Shown: positions 55,521-64,000 of the stretch, piece after piece
How positions within the stretch are numbered: the stretch's first letter is position 1
Layout of the letters: each line of letters starts with the position of its first letter
Assembly (NCBI GenBank): GCA_013076295.1
Contig: RQOL01000663.1
Location: 62,001 to 126,000, forward strand
Direction: 5' to 3'
DNA length: 64,000 nt
Source: Sanderia malayensis
Lineage: Eukaryota; Cnidaria; Scyphozoa; Semaeostomeae; Pelagiidae
Program-made: the position numbers and the translations under genes
The notes under the pieces: generated by a model
Told to the model about the DNA's origin: nothing
Seen by the model: only the letters and a program-made list of their open reading frames with translations
Databases searched by the model: none

Positions 55521-56617
55521 TCAAAATTGTGTGCCTTGTGTGCTCAAAATCGAAAAATATTTCTCTTTTCCTAGCATGTTTTTCTTTATGTGAAAAGGCT
55601 TATTAAGAATACGCTTTCGATCTGTAAGATTTTCTCGGGGATATGGCATCACACAGTTCAGACCCAATGGAAAAGCATCATCAGCGATTGAATAAAAGCC
55701 CATTGTGGGTCATATGATTGTTGCAGAGGCTGATGTCCAGGAAAGCCAAGTGATCCATTCTGTAGAGACTGATAGAATGAAGAGTGCTTGTATACACTAC
55801 CATCACTAATACGACCCTGGCATCCAACATCCACATACAAAAATTGATAGTCATAATCAACTATTGGCAACAAAACAACACCGTAGAAGCCTTTGCAATT
55901 ATAATAACTGGACCCAGAATGTGTTTGGTGCAAAATTGCAATGTGCTTTCTATCTGCTGCCCCTATGCAATTTGGAAACTGCCATCTCTCTTGTATATTC
56001 TTTGCATATTCTTTCCAAACATTGTGTGATTGTGGCAGCTTTAAGTAAATACCTTTCAAACTTTCAATAAGGTTGTTTACACACAATTGGTACAAAGCTT
56101 GTTATTGTTGTACGGTGCATGCAGAATGTATACGACAGGTCTTGAAAAGAGTGGCCCGTTGCAAGAAAGCCGAGTGTTACACCCAATTCTTCTTCAGGGG
56201 GAATTGTTTTTCTTAAGTGAGTTGTCTGCTTTGCTATTGCGTGGCCCCACAATTTGTAATAATTCCTACAGCAAAGTTTACGTAACTATTAAAAGCATTT
56301 TTGTGACAACATTGCCCAAAATCCATATCCTGAACATAGCAACAAACAAGGCACAGTATAAAACATCAGAAGATAGATGTTTAATTTACCCTGAAATTTC
56401 CAGCACTCGTTCGCAAATATCTGCTAAATGAGAATGGATTGCTGAACCGAAGTTCTTCTAAGGCCATTTTATATGCTCCTCGCTCATCGCGCTCTCTAAA
56501 GTAATCTTTGCACCACACACGTCTATTTTGAGGTTTCGCGTCATACACCAAGTCTACATAGATGATGCTAGCACATGCAATAGTGGTACAAAGTAAAACT
56601 TCTTGAACTTCGCGCAT
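55521..56617 (-). pseudogene. PIF/Harbinger DDE transposase, copy 2 (less broken)
   Basis: The N-terminal exon at 56617-56381 carries RVWCKDYFRERDERGAYKMA, the usual start of the Harbinger nuclease, and ends at a GGTAAAT donor-like site. The helix-turn-helix piece follows at 56252-56064. A 145-codon frame from 56095 to 55658 then holds the first catalytic Asp context (CIGAADRKHI) and the second (LYVDVGCQGR). The C-terminal piece at 55703-55521 follows after a frameshift. Two frameshifts remain, so it is inactive as written, but the domain order is complete up to PYPRENLTDRKRIL. Copy 1 carries additional indels in the same frames. Confidence 0.85.
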
Positions 56618-57610
56618 AGATGCTTCCTCATTTTTAGGCCCATATCACTGAGATTTGTCAAATGAATAAATTGTGTTTACCCATAATATCTAAACTATTA
56701 TCTGAATGGTGTCTCATTTCCGCTTTTAGCATTTTAAATTAGGAATATCTAATCGATTATTTACAGTGTAACCAGGCTTTTATACACTGGTATGATAGCA
56801 TTAACCCTTTACGTCTTTGTGTGTTATTTGTGACTAAAAGTGTGTCCAAAAATGTTATTCGATTTTACTGTGGGTAAATTGGCTTCTGGGGGGTAATTCA
56901 AGGGTGCTGAATTCGAATCTGAAGTCGGAATTTGAAAATTTCTCATTTTGAGGGCAAACATAGGGGAACCTACGGGTAGCTCACTGAGTATACGTATGAA
57001 TTGATAGCAGATATGAATGACCGGTCTCCCAGGAAGCTTCACCTCCCATTTTCAACAAGTCAGAATTCTTTACATGCTTGTGCCAAGTTCCACGTGAGAA
57101 AATGCATTGAAGATTCCCCAACTTTCAATGACATGGCATTTTTCTTTCATCTCCATTATTCACTCCTCCAATGTGCTTTTAGAACTTCACAATGACCCAT
57201 GTGACTTCTTCGATTCTTGCCTAGTCCAATAAGTGTTTAGCAGACAATGGGCAGGACAATGGTCGCAAAGCAATATGGTTAAAAATGGTGAAGCCCCTTA
57301 ATTGGAAAGACAATAGAAAGATTGTGCAATATCTCTGGGTCCCCCTACAGAACGACTACAATAGCTACACTTCGTTCCACTCAGTGAGCTAAAAATGGGG
57401 CTAATGTTGAATGTTGAAATTTGAAAAAGTGAACATGATGAAAACCTTTAATTTTTCTAATTTTCGGTTACAGAATCGGAAAATTTTACTTATTTTTCAA
57501 AGAGAAGTCCAACAGTTATTTATGCAGTTATTTAAAGAAAAATATGTGAACAGACTATAAAGATAGCTTTCAATACAGTTTCGAAATATAGTTGCCATGT
57601 TTTATCAAAT

Positions 57611-58034
57611 TATAACAAAAATGGAAAGGTCCCAGAACAACAGGGGACACATCAAAGCCCAAAATCAATGGACAAGTGAGAGCCCTCACTTTAGAGCAAG
57701 AATTTCTCTTAACAATAATGAAGCTAAGACGTGGTCTGTTCCACTTTGACTTGGCATTTAGATTCAACATTTCAGTGGCAGCATCAAGCTCAATATTCAA
57801 TACATGGGTCAAGTTCTTGGCTAAAGGACTCAAGTGGTTGATAGTGTGGCCAGAGAGATTACGCATCCATAGGAATCTTCCTATGTGTTTAGGAAGTACT
57901 ACCCAAAGTGTAGAGTTATACTGGATTGTACTGAAGTCTACATTGAAAAACCTTCTGATCTGGCAGTTGCTGCTCAATGCTGGTCTGATTATAAACATCA
58001 CCACACAATTAAATTTCTTATGGGTATTACATAA
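57611..58034 (+). pseudogene. ISL2EU-like transposase fragment, copy 2
   Basis: Same fragment as 5240-5661, but the stretch YKHHHTIKFLMGIT is in frame up to TAA at 58032-58034. The one-base frameshift between PMC and FRKYY is shared with copy 1. The first catalytic Asp context (VILDCTE) is present and the second and third are not, so only the N-terminal half remains. The stop codon region overlaps the stop of the minus-strand YqaJ gene by 8 bp. Confidence 0.65.
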
Positions 58035-59461
58035 ATAAATCTTTAATAGAGAAAGGGCACTTGTACTCAACACAAGAATTCTGACAACAAGAACATGAGA
58101 AAATATTGTCAGGACTTCACCTATGTAGGGATGTGACTTCAACACAGATAGACCACAGATGTGCAGTTTAGGATTTGTGTGCAATTTTGCCATGGTGGTG
58201 AAGAATGCTTTGCTGGCATCTTTTTTATGTACTCTCCCCCATCTGATGGCTGGAATATGGCTCAAATCCTTAGGGTTCATGAGTTTCACCAATAAAGGTG
58301 TCACCTTTGATTTTACTGCTTTACCTCTTTGTCATCATAATTTCTTCACTTTGTTGTAAACATCATGGATATTTAAGGCAGTGATCCTTCCAATTCTCTG
58401 CTGGATCCACATGTGACTTGGATTGGCCATGGGTTGCCTTCTCCAGTTCTTTTAGACTATTGTCATTGAAAGACAACATCTGTGAAAAAGAGCTGACAAG
58501 CTCACTTTCCTCCTTAGAAGCTCTTACTGTCAACACTTTGTCAGCTATCTCCTGTAATGAAGGGGGAACATATTCTTCTGTTGGTGGTGCATATGAGATG
58601 TTTAGCACAGCACTGGAAGTGCTGTACGGACTGATGTCAGAAAAGATTGTTTCTTTTCATCAGATATATCTCTCATGCCCAATGGTCTGGGATCAAACTC
58701 TTGTTTTGACATGCTGTTGAGTGAGAATTGAGGAGCTGACTTGTTTAGTTTATGAGCTTGAAAATGCATATCTTTAACTCTCTGAGGCTCAACTTCCTTC
58801 TTGGAGGATGAATTCCAATAACAAGCCACTTCTGTGCATGATGGATTTGTTAATCCCTGTTGGTTTGCAATTTCAACTTTATAAAGTAACACAATAATGT
58901 GGTTACAACATTTGCTGTTTCCTGATGTACAGCTGCAATAGCCACAAATAATCTCTCCTGTAGGTTTGCAGACAACCCAGACTTTATGTGGCTGGTCCCT
59001 TACTTTAGTTGATGGTGTTACTGATGAAAGCCGTAAGACATTCCCTGTTGGCATTGTTGAAGACACAACTTCGTAAACAAAACCACTTTTAAAGTAAGGG
59101 TATGCCTTTCTGGTCTTGTACTGACCAATATATTCCGTCGAAAAAGGCTTTTTTCTAATATGTAGGAGAAGATGTTGCCAAGATCAACTTTAGGCCACTT
59201 CGTCAAGTCCTTGTTCCATTCTTTCATCACCAAAGGATCTTGTTCAATGTCAAGCGATTTTAATAAAACATGGTGTTCATTGCGTAATGTTTTTGCCAAG
59301 TCTTCAACAGACTCTTTAACAGGGGTGTTTTGTTCAAACGCTACTAGAGATTGTGCTGCAAGCTCGGAATGTTTTCCGCCAACTGGAATAGCTCTTTGCC
59401 GAAGATAGAACTTCGGTTCATCGCAGGAGAGGTCTAGAAAATCCTTGAGGTGATTTGCCAT
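58027..59461 (-). pseudogene. SAP-SWIM-YqaJ nuclease gene, copy 2
   Basis: Second copy of 5654-7088 with the same ATG context, SWIM finger (58980-58900 region) and YqaJ motifs, and the same frameshifts. The N-terminal YqaJ half (KDLSHIPAIRWGRVHKKDAS) lies at 58304-58100. The catalytic VEYKCP is in another frame just before the stop at 58027-58029. The 3' half of the long frame ending at 57570 is not part of this protein; it is the antisense of the transposase fragment. Confidence 0.7.
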
Positions 59462-60107
59462 GCAGAATTGTTGATCTTTTATACAATTCTGAACCAAATA
59501 GAATAAAAAAAACTGTAAAAAGAAGTTGTCTGTATACATATTTAGAATAACCGACGGCTGACAACAATTTTTAAGAATGCTAACGTAGAACAGAGCACAT
59601 GAATATATTCAAATAGACCAGACGGTGGTTGAGGTAGGTGCCACCTTAAGGCGGAGAAATTTTCATTGCCATTTCCAGGTGCCCAAACATACCAGTATAA
59701 AGAAAAGTGACGGTGAACGGGGATCTGCTGGGGTTTAAGGTGTTAAAACAGGGGTTAAAATGGGGTCACTTTACAAATAAGCCTCTGCGGAGGAGCAATT
59801 CAAAAATCAGCTCGGACGTTCAAAAAAGTGGTTTTATTCATTGCTTATGAATGAAAGGGCAACGAGAAAGACTTATAACATTAATTAATTAATAGAGTGG
59901 GCAAATAATTACTGTCACGTGACAAATAATCACTTTTTACCTTATATGGAAAATGTCAAAAAATTCAAAAATGTGTGCTTTTTTCCCGCAATCTGAGTGT
60001 AAATATCATTTTCATTGTGATTTAAAACCTAAAAAATGATTTAAAACTGTCTATAACCTCTAATAAAGATATTAAAACTATAACTATAGCCAAATGCAAA
60101 GTACTAA

Positions 60108-63100
60108 TCAAAAATCATCATCACTGTCTTCGTCACTTTCTTCGCCGTCTTCAAAAACGAATTCATTGTTCGTTTGCACAAGGAGTTCTTCAATTTCATT
60201 CAGAAATGGATTTTCGACCCATTTTATCTCTGAAGCAATGTTCCAACCATGTTGGCTAAGGTCTGGCAAGTCGATTATTGGCTGGTCTGCTAGGATCCAT
60301 ATTCTTGCTACAACATTTGCACACAAGATGTGTAGTCTCAAAGATGAGCGGCATGGAGGAAGCAGAGAAATATCTACAACCTTGTTTTGGCTCAGGTATT
60401 TGTTATCAAAGAACTTCTTGCGAACTACATTGACGTCCCTCTGTCGATAGTCATATAGGAGGCAAACATATTCTTCCAGTTCCTCGATTGTATTATCCGA
60501 AATATTCCAATATCACTTAGCGTGAGTCCCTTTCTGTGCATTCCAGTCCCAAAGTCTATGTATATCTGACTCTGATTGGGCATAGTGCTTAGTATTATGA
60601 CAAGGATGTCTATATCTCCAGAAGGTGACCTGACGATGACCTTTTTCGATGGATGCCTTTGAAGAGCATGGTTGCAGGGCAGAGCTATTTCTGTATCTGC
60701 CTCTTCTTGGTTCCTCGACAGCGAATCCTCGCGTTCAGAGGAAGACAAGGTAAACTTTGAACAATAATTTTCAATTGAAAAATATATTTCGGTGCAACGG
60801 AGCAAATTTAGGACTTTTACACGATTTAATCGAGTTATCTTTATAAGTATCGGCAACAATATCGATTCGAGGAAAACCAGATGGTATAGATTTCAAGAAT
60901 TTCCATGTAAACTCTTCGTATATATCTGGTATAACCGTAATAGTCCGAATAGCTGCCATCATATCAACTATTAAGGTAAACACATCATTTTTGGCGGGCT
61001 GGCTTTCTCCTGGATGAACGATTTGCTCGTTGCTATGCTTAAAAATGACATGTTGAAGCTTACTTTTTGTCGTGATTCTTCTTGATCCATCAGGATTCAC
61101 CAAACTTCGAGGAACGGCACAAAGAGGGTAACGCAGGGCTACATCAAAGTCTACCACTCGGCCACCTTTTTCGGAAACCGCAAGCAATGTCCCAAGGATA
61201 TTTCTATTTGCCTCGACAGATTTGCATTGAGTGCTTGATTTGGCTACCACATTTCGGCTTGTACTTTTAAACAACTTTAAATTCATTCTCTTGATACGAC
61301 TATGGAAGTCAACATCAGCTTCTTGGATGCGATGTTTTTCAAAAGCTTCATATGCTGCATTGCCGAGGTGTCTGAGTTGAATGGCATTCTCTGCAACTGC
61401 AGCTGGAGCTGGAATCCCAGAGCTTAAATTCCACAGTTGATCTTTCTCAATCTCCGAATCAAATGGATTGATATATTCCTCTTTCAAAACTTGCATGATG
61501 CTGTCGACAAACCTTTCCGATTTTAGAATTTGAGATGGTCTTAGTGGTTTGTACATTGTTGATTGGGTATTTAAATCTGCCAGGGATAGTAAAGCATTTG
61601 TGTTCTTTGCCTGCTCTGCTCTGTTCAATGTCCATTTCAGAATTCCTGAACTGTCGGGCGCAAAATTTGTTGTTCCACCTGTTTTCTTAGCTTCTCTATT
61701 CAATGTCTGCTTGCCACGTTGGTTGATCGCTACTCTGTGAGGGTATTTGCTTTGTGCTTGCACAGACATTCCTTTTTCTTCTAGGAGCTTAAGTAATCCT
61801 GGATAGAGACCCTCTATTCTTTCTAAAACTGCTACATAGTAGGATCCGTAGCGGGCGTAATTAGGTTTATCCAGAGCAAGAAACATAGGCAAGAAAAATT
61901 TCCAGCAGTAGGTTCGCAAGCGGAAATTATTTCCCTGGACTGTTTGATGGGCGAGCTGCTGGACCTCCATCAAGTCTATTTACTGACAAAGCCAAAACTG
62001 AGGTGTTAAGCCCATACTTCCATTGCGAATTTCATCTTTGAATTGCTGATATTTCATGAGAAAACTATCGTTATTGGGTAAGGCGTTATTTTCTACGGAA
62101 TCACTGTCATTCACAATCTCAAAGTATTGTTTTGGAATTTCCACCTCTGCATCAGCCAAAAACCTTTCGATAAGCAACCTTTCCAAGACCTCTGATAATG
62201 CTAAATGCACTGTCCAGGCACGGTTGTAATGGTTTCCACACAATACACCATTTAGACTACTAGATGAACATACGTTTGCTTGGAAGATTACATCTTCAAT
62301 ACCAGAGCCACTTGTGATTTTTCCAATGACGGCGAAATTCTCTTTCATAAAGTGAAAGTCGCCAAGATGAATCAAAACGTTGTCGAATTGCTCTGGATAG
62401 TTCCACAGTAGCTTGTATGCATTCATTGCAGCGCCTACATCTAATGTGACATTAACGTATGGCATGTTAACATCAGCAGATAAATTTTGGAGGTAGCGCA
62501 TGTATCTGTGAATTGTGGCAAACTCTGTAACCTTCGCTTCGATCGGTGGCAAATATGTCAGTACTGTTTTTTGTAGTAACGATGACAGACGATAACGTCT
62601 AGCTTGGGTGCATCAACCTGAATAGCTGGATATGGTTTGATCGGCTGCATTCAGCTTACGAATCGTCACCCAGACAAAATGATTTGCAAGGAACTGCAAA
62701 GCGTCAAATACATGAACTTCTGTATCACAACTTCCCATGGGTGGCGGTTCTTTTTTTGGGTCTACAAAGATATTCTGCTGCTCTAATGGAGCTAACTCTA
62801 TCTTTCTCCTTCTGCTTCTTTCGAATTCTATTCTTTGCTGCGGAGCGACTGATAGTGGCGATTCTTCTTGAAAGGCTATCATATGAGTAGAATTGATTGC
62901 CCCATGTCCAGTTTGTGTATCGATGTTATCTAACCAATAGAATGTCAGTACAGTTGTGTCATTCATTGATGGCTTTATTGGAAGCATTCCATTCATTGAT
63001 GCCATTAATTGTGCTGCTTCGGCTTGGGCAGTTTCTATCTCACAAACGAGGTCATAATCGATACAGTGACCCAAGTGGTTGGCGATTTTTATGGGTTTCT

Positions 63101-64000
63101 TTTGTCCAGTAATATTATGCAGGCCAAGACCTAACAGAAAATGCCTTGATGTGATGAACTTTCCCTTTGTTACGCCATGAATTAGATCCGCAGAATAAGA
63201 TTTTATTAAACGACTTGCTTTGTCATTGACTGAGTGCTCTTTAGCTGTTAGAAGATTTTGCAGAAATGCATCAATTGACGGCGGCGGTTCTCTGGCAATG
63301 GAATTGAGGTCGTTCAAACTAATCGGCCAAGAAAGTTCTGGTGTAGCGTTAGCAAAAGCAAGAATATCCTCGCGCAAGTATTTTGCAGCTTGTTGAATTA
63401 TGTGATCCCGATCGTTAAACACGGTATGGCTATGAATAGCATCTGTATTAATCATCACTTCTGGGATATTCTTGGTTACTGTTAGAAAATAGATTTTATC
63501 TCCGAAAGTTGACTGAATTCGGCTTTTCAACTTTGCTCTGTACTGCGTGTCGTCGGTTCTAAGCCCGAATATTTCATGAAGTACCTTCATTGAGACAGCT
63601 TGATTTTCTTGTAACAATTTTTCGGCGATACATTTTACCACAGCCTTGAAATCCCCACTCTCTCACTCATCGCCTTCTGCAACCGTCGTTAACGATACCT
63701 TTTCCTTTCGTGTGTACTCTTTGTAGCAAGAGTCGTGGTACTTGAATTCTTTTGCAATGAGATCCAGATCTTTTATTTCAAAGTAGATGCTCGGGTCTTT
63801 GTTGGCGTCTGCTGTTTGTTTTTAATGGTACTTACAGCTTGAAGTGGTAGGATAATAATGCTTTTGGTGCCGTTTGATTCTATATTTCTTGCAAAAATTG
63901 CACTCTTTAGGGTACACACCTCTTGCATCGGTCGAGTCCAACAATTTACCCCTTTTAGGGCGTGTCTGGTTGCTTGGTACATCATTGGAGCACCCTGGTT
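60108..64000 (-). pseudogene. Large PIN/FEN-like family gene, copy 2 (cut by window end)
   Basis: Same gene as 7735-11790. The block at 63641-62613 is continuous for 342 codons, restoring the frame that copy 1 loses at about 10980. It shares the other lesions: the TGA before the GDFKAVVKCIAEKL block, the shift after QTISSY, and the deletion that removes the HAFTGCD region near 60514. The 5' Cys-rich exon runs to the window end at 64000, so the start is not visible. Because most lesions are common to both copies, the gene was already non-functional when it was duplicated. Confidence 0.6.

Larger units (their letters stand above)
52369..64000. repeat. Large direct duplication, copy 2
   Basis: This is the second copy of the segment at 1-11624. 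It preserves more reading frames. The frame at 62613-63641 is continuous here but broken at about 10980 in copy 1. The YKHHH stretch of the ISL2EU-like transposase is in frame here but not in copy 1. The 21-bp minisatellite is regular here and irregular in copy 1. The homologous sequence runs to the last base of the window. Its left end must lie at or before 52369, because copy 1 starts at window base 1. Confidence 0.97.

Noticed and set aside
57570..58000. 3' half of a 244-codon minus-strand frame ending at 57570
   Set aside because: It is the antisense of the ISL2EU-like transposase fragment. Only the 5' part (YqaJ, from 58304) is real coding sequence.

Overview
The window looks like metazoan nuclear DNA, most likely from a cnidarian such as an anthozoan. 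It is AT-rich, its genes carry spliceosomal introns with GT-AG junctions, and nearly every recognisable protein belongs to a transposon family or TE-linked family common in cnidarian genomes (Harbinger, ISL2EU-like, Kolobok-like THAP transposase, Helitron, BEL/Pao, Ty3/gypsy, hAT). That assignment rests on recalled family knowledge, not on a search. There is one 100-bp assembly gap at 14600-14699. I saw no clear single-copy housekeeping gene, no rRNA, and no tRNA (tRNAs were not searched exhaustively).

Layout. (1) 1-11624 and 52369-64000 are two near-identical direct copies of one segment, about 52.37 kb apart. Neither end of the duplication lies inside the window. Each copy holds a 21-bp minisatellite, a partial SAP/SWIM gene, a Harbinger transposase pseudogene, an ISL2EU-like transposase fragment meeting a SAP-SWIM-YqaJ nuclease pseudogene tail to tail, and a large decayed gene of an uncharacterised cnidarian family with a PIN/FEN-like domain. 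(2) 12.3-14.9 kb holds a multi-exon THAP transposase gene, interrupted by the gap. (3) 14.9-19.6 kb is a cluster of non-autonomous elements with tandem-repeat cores; further copies lie at 27.2-28.0, 31.8-33.3, 40.4-41.2 and 50.0-50.4 kb. (4) 21.5-26.8 kb is an almost intact five-exon Helitron on the minus strand. (5) 29.2-30.8 kb holds two small candidate spliced genes, tail to tail. (6) 34.2-39.3 kb holds a HECT-type ubiquitin-ligase pseudogene, an OTU-peptidase gene with a cysteine-rich fragment downstream, and a LINE-type fragment. (7) 41.2-47.3 kb is a Ty3/gypsy element split by a BEL/Pao element in the opposite orientation. (8) 48.8-52.4 kb holds a hAT fragment and a second Harbinger locus whose Myb-like partner gene converges on it.

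No host pathway is visible. What connects the genes is transposition: transposases sit beside their usual partner proteins (Myb-like with Harbinger, YqaJ nuclease with ISL2EU-like, Rep joined to helicase in the Helitron), and non-autonomous elements sit among possible helpers. Most coding sequences are broken. The best-preserved are the Helitron (one frameshift), the THAP transposase gene (consistent exon phases except at one junction), the OTU gene and the Myb-like gene.
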